Origin: Roseicyclus mahoneyensis
Lineage (GTDB): Bacteria > Pseudomonadota > Alphaproteobacteria > Rhodobacterales > Rhodobacteraceae
Reading direction: 5' to 3'
Length of the DNA stretch: 64,000 bases
Assembly (NCBI RefSeq): GCF_003148775.1
Contig: NZ_QGGW01000005.1
Coordinates: forward strand, 1 to 64,000
Part shown: positions 8,613 to 18,393 of the stretch, piece after piece
Position numbering within the stretch: the stretch's first letter is position 1
Layout: every line of letters starts with the position of its first letter
Position numbers and translations under genes: made by a program
Notes under the pieces: model-generated
Told to the model about the DNA's origin: nothing
The model's database searches: none
The model's input: only the letters and a program-made list of their open reading frames with translations

Positions 8613-9300
8613 GAGGATAACATTGCCGAAATGCCCTGCCTCAAGCGGCCGAGTTCTCAGGGGTAAAGTGAACTGAATGAATTTTGGGGGACGTCATGAG
8701 ACTTCCCGACGGGTTGGAGCGTTACCTTCCAAACCCGCTAGGTTAACTCAAGCAGAAAATAGTATAGAATTTTGTGAGGCGTCATTAGACGTTAATTGAA
8801 TTTCGACAAAGGCCAGTGCGGGTCCCCGCAACCAAAATAGCACATTACATTAGTACGTCATGTACTGCCCCTCGGGGCAGTGTTGGCGCTTTTATCGGCA
8901 GAAAAACTCCATGAAGGAAAATCAGTGGTACCGACCGGCTTGGCCAATCCGCCGCGGTTTGAGTGCCCGAAATCGTCTCAACCATACATCTTGCACACCC
9001 AGAAGTGGGATGCTGTGCAGTCTCCGAGTTGGTAACCGATAAGCCAGACACCGCCCGACGCCACCAATGTGCCAAGGTTGCGTATCATGGCACCGGTCCG
9101 GAAGGCACCGTCCACCGCATCGGTTACCGGGGTTGGCCAAACGCTGCTCGCGGCAGTTTTCGCCGTGCAAGCCGACGTCCTTGCCTCAGATCCTATGCAG
9201 AGGATCACCGTGCACCAAGCTGCAGCCTGTCGGCCAGCATCCCTCGACCACGGGCGCCTTTGATCTGTACGGTCAGGCTTGCCGGGGTGATGCGAAGTCA
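8613..9300. other. Gene-free, locally AT-richer spacer
   Basis: About 700 bases with no defensible gene. Together with the IS66 remnant it makes a 1-kb non-coding interval between the pho locus and arsR. The part from about 8640 to 8900 is noticeably AT-richer than the surroundings and contains overlapping palindromes at 8852-8881. Open frames between 8960 and 9300 exist on both strands at once, which is typical of high-GC shadows; none has a ribosome site or known motifs. Decayed mobile DNA is the likeliest content. Confidence 0.5.
8852..8881. repeat. Two overlapping palindromes
   Basis: AGTAC at 8852-8856 and GTACT at 8862-8866 flank a 5-base spacer. The second arm overlaps an 8-bp inverted repeat, ACTGCCCC at 8864-8871 with GGGGCAGT at 8874-8881. 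The two hairpins are mutually exclusive. They lie in a gene-free stretch with no promoter or gene close enough to suggest a role. Confidence 0.5.
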
Positions 9301-9304
9301 CTCC

Positions 9305-9332
9305 TTTACAAAACTAGGTTAGTAGTTATATT
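9305..9332 (+). promoter_or_regulatory. Sigma70-like promoter with embedded inverted repeat, before arsR
   Basis: TTTACA at 9305-9310 and TATATT at 9327-9332 are separated by 16 bases. AACTA at 9312-9316 and TAGTT at 9323-9327 form an inverted repeat inside the spacer that touches the -10 box, a natural place for an ArsR-type operator. The -10 box ends only six bases before the arsR ATG, so transcription should start at or next to the start codon, giving a leaderless message. There is indeed no ribosome site before this ATG. Confidence 0.6.
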
Positions 9333-9338
9333 GACCCC

Positions 9339-9656
9339 ATGACCGTCACGACTCCCCATTCACGCGCGCTTGCCGCTCTTGGCCATGACGCCCGCCTGGC
9401 GATCTTTCGTCTGTTGGTGCGGGCGGGGCCCGACGGTCTGCGCGTAGGCGATATCGGCGAGCATCTGAGCCTTGCCCCCTCCACACTGGCCCATCACCTG
9501 TCGACGCTGGTCGATGCCGGGCTGGTCTTGCAGGACCGGCAAGGACGCGAAGTGTTCAACAGCGTCGATGTGCCCGCCATGCGCGCTTTGGTCGGTTTCC
9601 TGACGTCCGAATGTTGCTCGGGCGTTACCCTGCGCCCAACCGAGGACGCTGCGTGA
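9339..9656 (+). CDS. ArsR/SmtB-family metalloid-type repressor
   Basis: A 105-residue winged-helix repressor. The helix-turn-helix is about residues 38-60 (LSLAPSTLAHHLSTL), followed by the wing LVLQDRQGREVF. Near the C-terminus two adjacent cysteines, C92 and C93 (SECCSG), are well placed for thiol binding of As(III)/Sb(III) or a heavy metal. The helical CxC of E. coli-type ArsR is absent. It precedes a permease gene by 49 bases in the same direction, so it probably controls that gene and itself. Ligand is inferred from the cysteines and the partner. This and the promoter suggest a small resistance cassette. Confidence 0.85.
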   Translation: MTVTTPHSRALAALGHDARLAIFRLLVRAGPDGLRVGDIGEHLSLAPSTLAHHLSTLVDAGLVLQDRQGREVFNSVDVPAMRALVGFLTSECCSGVTLRPTEDAA

Positions 9657-9705
9657 TGTCCCGCCCTTTCGCATCGAATATATCCATAAATCTGGAGATC
9701 TGGTG

Positions 9706-10758
9706 ATGACCGACACAACCCTTGCCGCGCCCGGCCTTCGGTCGACCTTGCGCCATATCTGGCAAGATCAACGGGTCTGGCTAGCCTCCGCGCTGATCCT
9801 TGCCGCACTGGCCGTAACCGATCCGCTGCAGGCACGCGACAGCGCCGTGTTTGCAGGATCTGCCTTGATGAGCACAGCGCCCTTCTTGATCTTGTCCATT
9901 GCCATTGCCGCATGGGCCAATGCGACCGGTGCCGACAACCTGATCGCCAAGGCCTTTACCGGGGCGCCCTTGCTGATGATCGCGCTGGGGGCGCTGGCCG
10001 GTGGCATCTCGCCGTTTTGTTCCTGCGGGGTGATCCCCTTGATCGCGGCGCTTCTGGCGATGGGGGTCCCCTTGTCGGCAGTCATGGCTTTCTGGCTGGC
10101 CTCGCCGATCATGGACCCGTCGATGTTCGTGCTGACGGCAGGTGTGCTGGATCTTGAATTCGCTGTCGCCAAGACCTTTGCCGCCATCGGGTTGGGTCTG
10201 TTCGGCGGTCTGGTCGTGCACCTGATGATGCGGGGCGGTGCCTTTGCCGATCCCCTGCGCGACGGCATCGGCAACGGCGGCTGCGGTGGCGCCAAGATCC
10301 GCGCGCCCAAACCGGTGGTCTGGCGGTTCTGGGAACAGGCCGATCGCCGTTCGAAATTCGGCAAGACCGCATGGACCACGACCCTCTTCCTCGCCAAGTG
10401 GCTGACGCTCGCCTTCATTCTCGAAAGCCTGATGCTGGCATGGATTCCGGCAGAAACCGTGACGGCCGCCCTTGGCGGTGACGGGCTCCTGCCCATCTTG
10501 ACCGCGACGCTTGTGGGCGTACCTGCCTATCTCAATGGCTATGCCGCGCTGCCGCTGGTCGGTGGGCTCATCGGGCAGGGCATGGCGCCGGGTGCGGGCA
10601 TGGCCTTCCTCGTGGCGGGCGGTGTGACGTCGATCCCGGCGGCCATGGCGGTCTGGGCGCTGGCCAAACCGCAGGTCTTCGCGCTTTATATCGGGCTCTC
10701 GTTGACGGGGGCCCTTGCGTCGGGCCTTTTGTTCCAGCTCTGGGTCTCGATGGCCTGA
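9706..10758 (+). CDS. ArsP-like permease (DUF318/UPF0718 family)
   Basis: A 350-residue integral membrane protein with about eight to ten hydrophobic segments and a central hydrophilic loop containing the Cys/Gly-rich GNGGCGGAK. The hallmark FCSCGVIP motif, with C105 and C107, identifies the PF03773 permease family. Members include ArsP, which exports trivalent organoarsenicals. A second signature half, PAYLNGYAALPLVGGL, is also present. The start at 9706 has GGAG about ten bases upstream; a GTG three bases earlier is possible. Because it follows an ArsR repressor with a Cys pair, a role in arsenical or metal efflux is likely but the substrate is not proven. Confidence 0.85.
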   Translation: MTDTTLAAPGLRSTLRHIWQDQRVWLASALILAALAVTDPLQARDSAVFAGSALMSTAPFLILSIAIAAWANATGADNLIAKAFTGAPLLMIALGALAGGISPFCSCGVIPLIAALLAMGVPLSAVMAFWLASPIMDPSMFVLTAGVLDLEFAVAKTFAAIGLGLFGGLVVHLMMRGGAFADPLRDGIGNGGCGGAKIRAPKPVVWRFWEQADRRSKFGKTAWTTTLFLAKWLTLAFILESLMLAWIPAETVTAALGGDGLLPILTATLVGVPAYLNGYAALPLVGGLIGQGMAPGAGMAFLVAGGVTSIPAAMAVWALAKPQVFALYIGLSLTGALASGLLFQLWVSMA

Positions 10759-10759
10759 G

Positions 10760-11983
10760 CTAGAGCGCGCGCCCTTGCAACAACCGGGGCAGGTCGCCGG
10801 TCAGTCCGGCGGCCTGCCGCATGAAGCCCCGCCGCAAGGCGGGCACCGCACTGATCGCGCCCATGCCGATGTCACGGATCAGGCGCAGGGCGGGGTTGTC
10901 GTTGGAAAACAGACGGTTCACGCCATCGGTCGCCATCGCCAGCGCCGCGGTGTCGAACCGCCGCCACGACTGGTAGCGCGCCAGAACATCAGCCGCCGCG
11001 ATATCCTCGCCCCGCCGTGTGGCATCGGCAAGCACCTCGGCCAATGCGCCCACGTCGCGCAACCCAAGGTTCAGGCCCTGACCCGCGATCGGGTGCACGC
11101 CATGCGCCGCATCTCCCACCAGCGCAAGACGAGTCGCCACGAAGGCATTGGCGATGGTCAGGTTCAAGGGATAGCTGTACCGCTGCCCTGCAAGCGTTAT
11201 CTCGCCCAAGAATTCGCCAAAGCGCGGGCGCAAATGCGCAAGGAACTCCGCATCACCGGCCTCCATCAGACGGCGCGCATCGACATGTGTTTCCGACCAG
11301 ACGATGGAGGACCGGTTGCCCGGCAGCGGCAGGATCGCCAGCGGGCCGGGCGGCATGAAAAACTGATGCGCGATGCCGTCATGCGGATGCTCATGCGCAA
11401 TGGCGCAGACCAGCGCCGTCTGCCCGTAGTCCCATCCTGTCCGCTTAATCCCTGCGCGCAGGGCGGTGCCTGACCGACGCCCATCCGCGCCGACAAGAAG
11501 ACGGCAGGTCAGAACCTCGCCACCATCCAGCGTCACGCAGGCCGCGCCTTCGGTCGATTGCGCCACAACGGTGATACCGGGGCGATGCGTCACCAGCGGC
11601 TCTGTCGCCATCGCGTCAAGCAGCGCGCGACGCAGATGTCGGTCCTCCAGCATGTGACCCATCGGGCCTTCTTCCAGCTCGGCGCTGTCGAAATGCAGGA
11701 AGAAAGGCGCGGCCCCTTCGCCAGCGCGCCCGTCGCTTGCCTTGATCTGCAAGATCGGCTGGGCGTGATCCTTCAATCCCGCCCAAAGCCCCAACGCCCC
11801 CAGCATCCGGACCGAGGCCAGCGCAAGCGCATAGGACCGCCCGTCGAATCCGTCGCCCGAGCGCACATCCTCGGGCAGGGCGTCGATCACGATGGAGCTC
11901 AGCCCTGCTTGCGCGCAGGCCAAGGCGAGGCAGGGGCCGTTCAACCCGCCGCCGACGATCAGGATATCCGCATCATGTGACAT
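10760..11983 (-). CDS. UbiH/UbiF-family FAD-dependent hydroxylase
   Basis: A 407-residue flavoprotein monooxygenase. The N-terminal dinucleotide-binding fold is VGGGLNGPCLALACAQAG. The second FAD motif is GADGRRSGTALRAG around residue 170, and the family signature GDAAHGVHPIAGQGLNLGLRDV lies around residue 290. Proteins of this group hydroxylate the ubiquinone ring during coenzyme Q synthesis; which position is modified cannot be told from sequence alone. The start is the Met of MSHDAD, just before the nucleotide-binding fold; the much longer open frame upstream is an antisense shadow of the amidase. It is divergent from the amidase gene, and its stop lies two bases beyond the arsP-like permease stop. 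Confidence 0.9.
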   Translation of the reverse strand: MSHDADILIVGGGLNGPCLALACAQAGLSSIVIDALPEDVRSGDGFDGRSYALALASVRMLGALGLWAGLKDHAQPILQIKASDGRAGEGAAPFFLHFDSAELEEGPMGHMLEDRHLRRALLDAMATEPLVTHRPGITVVAQSTEGAACVTLDGGEVLTCRLLVGADGRRSGTALRAGIKRTGWDYGQTALVCAIAHEHPHDGIAHQFFMPPGPLAILPLPGNRSSIVWSETHVDARRLMEAGDAEFLAHLRPRFGEFLGEITLAGQRYSYPLNLTIANAFVATRLALVGDAAHGVHPIAGQGLNLGLRDVGALAEVLADATRRGEDIAAADVLARYQSWRRFDTAALAMATDGVNRLFSNDNPALRLIRDIGMGAISAVPALRRGFMRQAAGLTGDLPRLLQGRAL

Positions 11984-12070
11984 GCAACTGACTATGGTCC
12001 TCAAGCCGGGATTGTCCATGCGACCCGCCGCCTGTAGCGTCGCTTGCGACATCATGGGCAGGGGGCAGAG

Positions 12071-13420
12071 ATGAGCAATTGGTTGTGGCAAAACGCGAGC
12101 GATCTGGGGCGGGGCATCGGCGCGGGGCAAATCGACCCCGTGGATCTGGCCGAGGCCTATCTGGAAGCGGCCAGCGCGCATGAGCACGGTCCCCGCATCT
12201 ATGCCCGGCTGACGCCAGAGCGTGCGCGGGCCGAGGCCATGGCTGCCCGCGACCGGGCGAAGAACGGCGTGCGGCGCGGGCTCCTCGACGGTGTGCCGCT
12301 CAGCTGGAAGGATCTGTTCGACACCGCTGGGGTCGTCACCGAAGCAGGCTCCATGCTGCTGGAAGGCCGTGTGCCCGACACAGACGCCGACGTCTTGCAA
12401 CGCGCCACGCGCGCGGGCCTCGTGTGTCTGGGCAAGACGCATATGTCTGAACTGGCCTTTTCCGGTTTGGGCCTGAACCCGGCCTATGGCGGCAACACGG
12501 ATCCCTTGCCCGCGACGCCGCCCAACGTGAACGACCGGGACTGTGTGCCGGGCGGATCGTCCTCGGGGGCTGCGGCCTCGGTGGCTTACGGCCTTGCGTC
12601 TGCGGGTATCGGGTCGGATACCGGCGGATCTGTGCGGGTGCCGGCCGCATGGAACGATCTGGTGGGCCTCAAGACGACGCATGGGCGGCTCAGCCTGCAC
12701 GGCGTGGTGCCCTTGGCCGAAAGCTTCGACACGGTTGGGCCGCTCTGCCGGACGGTCGAGGATTGCGCCGAACTGCTTGCGGTGATGGAGGGAAGCAAAC
12801 CTGCCGACCTGCGCGGCGCAAGCTTGCAGGGCGCACGCTTTCTCGTGTTGGAGCCCTACAGCGGCGATGTGCGCAAGGCCCCCGGTGCGGCCTTTTCGGC
12901 AGCGGTCGACCGGCTGGCGCAGGCGGGGGCCAAGATCGAGACGGGCACTGTCGCGGGTATTGCCGAGGCGATGGACCTGTCCCCTGTGCTTTTCGCCACC
13001 GAAGGCTACGGCACTTGGCGCGACGTGATCGAGGCCGCACCAGACAAGATGTATGCCCGCATTCTCGAACGGTTCCGCGGCGGAGCCGATTTCAGCGCGC
13101 CCGATTTCGTTGCGGCCTGGCGCAAGCTGCGCGCGCTCCGGCGGGTCTGGGCGGCGGAGACGGCAGGATATGATGCCGTCCTCTTGCCCAGTGTCCCGAA
13201 CCTGCCGCCGCATATCGAACGGCTGATGACGGACGCGCAATACTACGTCACCGAGAACCTGCTGACGCTCAGGAACACCCGCGTCGGAAACCTGATGAAC
13301 CTCTGCGGCCTGACCCTCCCGGCAGGCGTGCCGTCTTGCGGGCTGATGATGCTGGCCCCCCCGATGGCCGAGGAACGGCTGCTGCGGCTGGGCGCGGCGG
13401 CCGAGGCGGCATTGGCCTGA
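12071..13420 (+). CDS. Amidase-signature family hydrolase
   Basis: A 449-residue enzyme of the amidase signature family (GatA/AmiE-like fold). The Ser-cisSer-Lys catalytic set is visible: Lys in SWKDLFD near residue 80, the Ser-rich loop GGSSSGAAAS near 160-170, and the nucleophilic Ser in GSDTGGSVRVPA near 185. It hydrolyses an amide bond; the substrate cannot be read from the sequence. It is not a GatA candidate, since no gatB or gatC is nearby. The start at 12071 has a GGGGGCAGAG purine run just upstream; an in-frame TTG at 12044 is possible but weaker. It is divergent from the ubiH-like gene across 87 bases. Confidence 0.88.
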   Translation: MSNWLWQNASDLGRGIGAGQIDPVDLAEAYLEAASAHEHGPRIYARLTPERARAEAMAARDRAKNGVRRGLLDGVPLSWKDLFDTAGVVTEAGSMLLEGRVPDTDADVLQRATRAGLVCLGKTHMSELAFSGLGLNPAYGGNTDPLPATPPNVNDRDCVPGGSSSGAAASVAYGLASAGIGSDTGGSVRVPAAWNDLVGLKTTHGRLSLHGVVPLAESFDTVGPLCRTVEDCAELLAVMEGSKPADLRGASLQGARFLVLEPYSGDVRKAPGAAFSAAVDRLAQAGAKIETGTVAGIAEAMDLSPVLFATEGYGTWRDVIEAAPDKMYARILERFRGGADFSAPDFVAAWRKLRALRRVWAAETAGYDAVLLPSVPNLPPHIERLMTDAQYYVTENLLTLRNTRVGNLMNLCGLTLPAGVPSCGLMMLAPPMAEERLLRLGAAAEAALA

Positions 13421-13526
13421 CGGCCACAGCCGCCTGATACCTTGCGGCTTTTTCTGGACCGGCCTGCGGCAAGGCTGTAGGCTGGTCACGAACGGGGCAC
13501 CAATGACCCCGACCTGAGGCAGTCAC

Positions 13527-14708
13527 ATGGCGTTTCCCGAGCGGTTTTCTAACCTGCCCGACTATGCGTTTCCGCGTCTGAGAAAGCTTCTCGACGTACA
13601 CCCCGCCGGCGGGCCGGTCATCCATATGTCGATCGGCGAGCCGCGCCACCCCTTTCCCGCGTGGGTAGGGGATGAAATCGCGGCATCGCTCGACGGGTTG
13701 GGGCGCTACCCGCCCAATGACGGCAGCCCGGAATTGCAGACCGCCATCGCGGCTTGGATCGCGCGCCGCTACGGCGTGAATGTCGCGCCCGACCGTCAGG
13801 TCCTTCCGCTCAACGGCACGCGCGAGGGGCTGTTCAACGCCTGTCTCGCGCTCTGCCCCGAGACCAAGGGCGGCAAGAAGCCCGTCGTCCTGATGCCCAA
13901 CCCCTTCTATCAGGTCTATGCCGTGGCGGCGCTGGCCGTGGGGGCCGAGCCCGTCTATGTCCCCGCGACCGAGGCGACCGGCGATCTGCCCGATTACGCG
14001 GGCCTGTCTGCCGATGTGCTGGACCGGGTCGCCATCGCCTATGTCTGTTCGCCCGCAAACCCGCAGGGCGCGGTCGCCGATGCCGCGTGGTGGGATGCGC
14101 TGCTAGCCTTGGCCGAAAAGCACGATTTCCGCGTCTTCGCCGATGAATGCTATTCCGAGCTGTACCGCGACACGCCCCCTCCCGGTGCGCTTGAGGCCGT
14201 GGCCCGCACTGGCGCCGATCCCGAACGGGTGGTGGTGTTCCATTCGCTGTCCAAACGCTCGAACATGCCGGGCTTGCGTTCGGGTTTCGCCGCCGGCGGC
14301 CCGGCCTGCATCGCCGAGATGAAGCAGCTCCGGAACTATACCGGCGCCCCCTTGCCCCTGCCTTTGCAGGCGGTGGCCGTCCGCGCATGGGGTGACGAGG
14401 ACCATGTCGAGGAAAACCGCGCGCTCTACCGCGCGAAATACGCCATGGCCGACGAGATCCTCGGCGATGTGCCGGGCTATGTCGCTCCGCAGGCAGGTTT
14501 TTTTCTGTGGCTGCCGGTCAGCGATGGCGAGGCGGCGGCGCTGAAGCTCTGGCGCGAGACCGGTGTGCGGGTTTTGCCCGGCGCCTATCTGGCGCGCGAG
14601 GCCGGCGGCGTGACGCCGGGTGCCGACAAGATCCGGGTGGCGATGGTCGCCGAACAACAAGAAATGCGCGACGGGCTGATCCGGCTCAAGGCGTGTCTTT
14701 ACGGATGA
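13527..14708 (+). CDS. dapC: Class I aminotransferase, probable N-succinyldiaminopimelate aminotransferase
   Basis: A 393-residue PLP enzyme. It shows the family start [10 protein letters not shown], the substrate-binding NGTREGLF, the PLP-contacting SPANPQG and [10 protein letters not shown], the Schiff-base Lys in [15 protein letters not shown] (about residue 244) and a C-terminal Arg in KIRVAM. The SKRSNMPG context and overall order fit the DapC group, which converts N-succinyl-2-amino-6-ketopimelate to succinyl-DAP in lysine/peptidoglycan synthesis. A dapB gene lies elsewhere in the window. Related aminotransferases (AlaC/DapL-like) are the main alternative. ftsK follows after 13 bases, so cotranscription is likely. 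Confidence 0.85.
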   Translation: MAFPERFSNLPDYAFPRLRKLLDVHPAGGPVIHMSIGEPRHPFPAWVGDEIAASLDGLGRYPPNDGSPELQTAIAAWIARRYGVNVAPDRQVLPLNGTREGLFNACLALCPETKGGKKPVVLMPNPFYQVYAVAALAVGAEPVYVPATEATGDLPDYAGLSADVLDRVAIAYVCSPANPQGAVADAAWWDALLALAEKHDFRVFADECYSELYRDTPPPGALEAVARTGADPERVVVFHSLSKRSNMPGLRSGFAAGGPACIAEMKQLRNYTGAPLPLPLQAVAVRAWGDEDHVEENRALYRAKYAMADEILGDVPGYVAPQAGFFLWLPVSDGEAAALKLWRETGVRVLPGAYLAREAGGVTPGADKIRVAMVAEQQEMRDGLIRLKACLYG

Positions 14709-14721
14709 GGATGTAGGACCG

Positions 14722-17703
14722 ATGGCCTATCAGACCAGACAGCGCGATCCACTTCTCGACGATCAGACGCATGCCGCGCTGATGCGGCTGGGGCAGCAGG
14801 CCATGGGCTTTGCGCTGCTTGGTTCTGCGGCGGCCCTCATCGCCCTCCTGCTGTCCTATGCGCCCGATGACCCGAATTTCATGGCCGCAACCGATGCCGT
14901 GCCGCAAAATCTGCTGGGCCGGTTCGGAGCTTCCGTTGCCGCAATCTTGATGATGATCATGGGCTATGGTGCGCTGCTCTTGCCGGTCGTGGCCGCCGTC
15001 TGGGGTGTGCGTTTCCTGCTGCAGTCTGGCCATGAGCGGGTGATTGGCCGCGCGCTGTTCATCCCGATCGCGGTCGCGCTGACCTCGATCTTTGCCGCCA
15101 GTTTCGCACCCGGCGAAGGCTGGACTCACAGCTTCGGGCTGGGCGGCCTGTTCGGCGATACGATCCTTGGCGCGGTGTTGAACGCCATGCCTATGGCGCC
15201 CGAGAGCGGGTTGCGCGTGCTGTCGGCCTTGGCCTTTCCGGCCGCCGTCTTGCTGAGCCTTTTCGTGCTGGGCGTCAGCCGGGCGGAATTCGGCTGGGGC
15301 CTGCGTTTCCTCATCCTCGGCCTGCTGGCGGTCGGAGCAATGCTATCGACCGGCCTGCGCAGCGCCGGTCAGGGGGCCGGGCAGGCCGCGACCCATATGG
15401 CCGCGCGCCGCGCCGCCCTGCGAGAAGCCCGCTCCGAAACGCGTGCCTCAGCCCCGCCGCTCGTGCCGCAGCGCGGCCGTGAGGTGCCGATCCGCCGTGC
15501 CGAGGCCGCAGCGCCCCGCTTTATGGCGCCCGATCCGGCGCTGCACAGCGTTCCGATCCTCCATGACGACGAAGAGGACGAGATCTTGCCCGTCCGTCGG
15601 ACGACGTCCGGATTGCTGGCGCGCATGCCGCTGATGCGCCCGCGCGAGCCCGAACCGCATCATGTAGCCGCCCCGCCCCCCGGACCGTCAGCGCCCATGC
15701 TGGACCCGACGGCGCGCATCGCGCCGCCCGACGAGGATCAGATCCGAGCCCGGATCACCGATGTCATCAAGTCCCGGGTCCGACGCCCGGGCAGCGTCGC
15801 AGAAGCCGCTGCCCGGCGTCGGGGTGTCGTGCCCGGCACGGCCCCTCTGCGCCCTGTTGCGCCGCCCCCTTCCGCAAACCCGGCCCAGCGGATCGAACCG
15901 CCGCTGACCGCCGCGCACCGTCCGCAGACGCCCATCCCGGCCCCGGCCCCGGCGCCCGCGCCGGTTGCCTATTCCGCACCGCTGGACGACGAGGATCTGG
16001 ACAACCTCTTCCTCGACGATGACACGTCCGAGGCTATCCCCGTCGCACCGCTGGCCTACAGCCTGCCGCAAACGGAACTGCAGCGCCGGGTGATGCAACG
16101 CGCCGTCGCGCGCAAGCCCGCGACATCGAAACAGGCGCAGGCGGATGCCCAGCCTTCCCTACCGTTGCAGGCCAAGCCGGAACCCGCCTACGAGCCGCCC
16201 TCGCTGGCGCTGCTGGCCCCCGCCGACATCATCGAGCGCCATCACCTGAGCGACGAGGCTTTGGAGGAAAATGCGCGCATGCTGGAATCGGTGCTCGATG
16301 ATTACGGCGTCAAGGGCGAAATCGTCAGCGTGCGCCCCGGCCCCGTGGTCACGATGTACGAACTGGAACCCGCGCCGGGCCTCAAGGCCAGCCGCGTGAT
16401 CGGCCTGTCTGACGATATCGCGCGGTCGATGTCGGCCCTGTCCGCGCGTGTCTCCACCGTGCCGGGCCGCTCGGTCATCGGCATCGAACTGCCCAACCAG
16501 CACCGCGAAAAGGTGCTGCTGCGCGAACTGCTCAGCCACCGCAGCTTTGGCGACGGAAACCAGCGCCTGCCGCTGGCCTTGGGCAAGGATATCGGCGGCG
16601 ACCCGGTCATCGCCAATCTGGCCAAGATGCCCCACCTGCTGATCGCGGGCACCACCGGTTCGGGCAAGTCGGTCGCGATCAACACCATGATCCTGAGCCT
16701 GCTCTACAAGCTGTCGCCCGAAGAATGCCGGATGATCATGATCGACCCCAAGATGCTGGAACTCAGCGTCTATGACGGCATCCCGCATCTGCTCTCGCCT
16801 GTCGTGACCGACCCGAAAAAGGCGGTCGTGGCCCTCAAATGGGTCGTGGGCGAGATGGAAGAACGCTACCGGAAGATGTCCAAGATGGGTGTGCGCAACA
16901 TCGACGGCTACAACGGCCGGGTGAAAGATGCGCTCGCCAAGGGCGAGATGTTCAAGCGGACCTATCAGACCGGTTTCGACGACGAGACAGGCGATCCGGT
17001 GTTCGAGACCGAGGAATTCAAGCCGGTCACCATGCCCTTCATCGTCGTCATCGTCGACGAGATGGCCGACCTGATGATGGTCGCGGGCAAGGAGATCGAG
17101 GCCTGCATCCAGCGTCTGGCGCAGATGGCGCGGGCGTCGGGCATCCACCTGATCATGGCGACGCAGCGCCCGTCGGTTGATGTGATCACCGGCACGATCA
17201 AGGCGAATTTTCCAACGCGGATCTCCTTCCACGTCACGTCCAAGATCGACAGCCGCACCATTCTGGGCGAACAGGGCGCCGAGCAGCTTCTGGGCATGGG
17301 CGACATGCTCTATATGGCGGGCGGGGCCAAGATCACCCGCGTCCACGGCCCCTTCGTCAGCGATGAAGAGGTCGAGGAGATTGTACGCCACCTCAAATCC
17401 TTCGGCCCGCCCGAATACGCCAGCACGGTTCTGGAAGGCCCCGACGACGACCGCGAAAGCGACATCGACGCGGTGCTGGGGCTCAACACGGGCGGCAACA
17501 CGGATGGCGAGGATGCGCTGTACGATCAGGCTGTCGCCATCGTGGTGAAGGACCGGAAATGTTCCACCTCCTACATCCAGCGCAAGCTCGGCATAGGCTA
17601 CAACAAGGCCGCCCGGCTGGTCGAACAGATGGAAGATGCCGGGCTGGTCAGCGGGGCCAACCATGTCGGCAAGCGCGAGATCCTCGTGCCGGAGCAGGAA
17701 TGA
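14722..17703 (+). CDS. ftsK: DNA translocase FtsK
   Basis: A 993-residue protein. Four or so membrane segments lie in residues 25-200. A Pro/Ala/Arg-rich linker with acidic patches follows (about 215-490), then the motor: Walker A GTTGSGKS near residue 645, Walker [11 protein letters not shown] near 775, and [12 protein letters not shown]. The winged-helix gamma domain, [19 protein letters not shown], occupies about 930-990 and reads KOPS-like sites. FtsK clears chromosome ends through the closing septum and activates dimer resolution. The start is the first ATG after dapC; its ribosome site is weak. Length and order are normal for the family. Confidence 0.97.
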   Translation: MAYQTRQRDPLLDDQTHAALMRLGQQAMGFALLGSAAALIALLLSYAPDDPNFMAATDAVPQNLLGRFGASVAAILMMIMGYGALLLPVVAAVWGVRFLLQSGHERVIGRALFIPIAVALTSIFAASFAPGEGWTHSFGLGGLFGDTILGAVLNAMPMAPESGLRVLSALAFPAAVLLSLFVLGVSRAEFGWGLRFLILGLLAVGAMLSTGLRSAGQGAGQAATHMAARRAALREARSETRASAPPLVPQRGREVPIRRAEAAAPRFMAPDPALHSVPILHDDEEDEILPVRRTTSGLLARMPLMRPREPEPHHVAAPPPGPSAPMLDPTARIAPPDEDQIRARITDVIKSRVRRPGSVAEAAARRRGVVPGTAPLRPVAPPPSANPAQRIEPPLTAAHRPQTPIPAPAPAPAPVAYSAPLDDEDLDNLFLDDDTSEAIPVAPLAYSLPQTELQRRVMQRAVARKPATSKQAQADAQPSLPLQAKPEPAYEPPSLALLAPADIIERHHLSDEALEENARMLESVLDDYGVKGEIVSVRPGPVVTMYELEPAPGLKASRVIGLSDDIARSMSALSARVSTVPGRSVIGIELPNQHREKVLLRELLSHRSFGDGNQRLPLALGKDIGGDPVIANLAKMPHLLIAGTTGSGKSVAINTMILSLLYKLSPEECRMIMIDPKMLELSVYDGIPHLLSPVVTDPKKAVVALKWVVGEMEERYRKMSKMGVRNIDGYNGRVKDALAKGEMFKRTYQTGFDDETGDPVFETEEFKPVTMPFIVVIVDEMADLMMVAGKEIEACIQRLAQMARASGIHLIMATQRPSVDVITGTIKANFPTRISFHVTSKIDSRTILGEQGAEQLLGMGDMLYMAGGAKITRVHGPFVSDEEVEEIVRHLKSFGPPEYASTVLEGPDDDRESDIDAVLGLNTGGNTDGEDALYDQAVAIVVKDRKCSTSYIQRKLGIGYNKAARLVEQMEDAGLVSGANHVGKREILVPEQE

Positions 17704-17796
17704 GCGACGGCGGGCTGCCGCCGGGGTATAGGTGACGGTTGCGTGATGCGGGTTTCACCCACTTCAATCGGCGCAGGAAAGGCATATCTTGAGGCC

Positions 17797-18390
17797 ATGA
17801 AGCAGCTCGTTCTTGCCCTTGCCGTCAGTCTCGCCACCGCCGCCCCGGCGCTCGCAGACCTTGTGCCCCTGTCCGCCCTGTCGCGTTACCTCAACGACAT
17901 GGATACCGCGCAGGGAAGCTTTACCCAGATCAACGCCGACGGGTCCATCTCGACCGGCACGATCTACATGCACCGTCCCGGGCGCGTCCGCTTCGAATAT
18001 CCGGGCGACGATCTGCTGGTGATCGCGGGCGGGCAGCAGGTGGCGATCTTTGACGGCCGGTCCAACACACGCCCCGAAACCTATCCGCTGTCAGAAACGC
18101 CGCTGAACCTGATCCTTGCGCGCAACGTCGATCTGGCGCGGTCGGGCATGGTCATCGGACACCGCTACGACGGCACCGCGACGCGGGTTCTGGCGCAAGA
18201 TCCCGATCGGCCCGAGATCGGCACGATCGAGCTGGTCTTTACCGGTGATCCGGTGGAATTGCGCCAATGGGTCATCACCGACAACGGCGGCGGCGAGACC
18301 ACGGTCGTGCTGGGCGGACTGACCGAAGGCGGGCGCCTGTCCGCGCGTCTGTTCAACATCACGCAGGAAATCCAGTCCCGCGAAAGGTGA
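17797..18390 (+). CDS. lolA: Outer-membrane lipoprotein carrier LolA
   Basis: A 197-residue periplasmic protein with a signal peptide (MKQLVLALAVSL, cleavage near ALA-D at about residue 21). The LolA beta-fold follows, with the family's GSFTQ near residue 40, FEYP near 65 and DNGGGETTVVL near the end. LolA shuttles lipoproteins from LolCDE to the outer membrane. The start at 17797 is the Met beginning the signal peptide, with a TTGAGG purine run upstream; an in-frame extension to 17743 has no signal character. It lies 93 bases after ftsK. Three bases separate its stop from the convergent lipoprotein gene. Confidence 0.93.
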   Translation: MKQLVLALAVSLATAAPALADLVPLSALSRYLNDMDTAQGSFTQINADGSISTGTIYMHRPGRVRFEYPGDDLLVIAGGQQVAIFDGRSNTRPETYPLSETPLNLILARNVDLARSGMVIGHRYDGTATRVLAQDPDRPEIGTIELVFTGDPVELRQWVITDNGGGETTVVLGGLTEGGRLSARLFNITQEIQSRER

Positions 18391-18393
18391 TCC

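Noticed and set aside
8963-9322. Possible genes of 76-119 residues on both strands between the IS66 remnant and arsR
   Set aside because: No family likeness or ribosome site; the sense and antisense frames are equally open, so none is preferred. Probably decayed DNA.
11984-13489. 500-residue N-terminal extension of the UbiH-like protein
   Set aside because: It is the antisense of the amidase gene, which has intact catalytic motifs; the flavoprotein begins at its nucleotide-binding fold.
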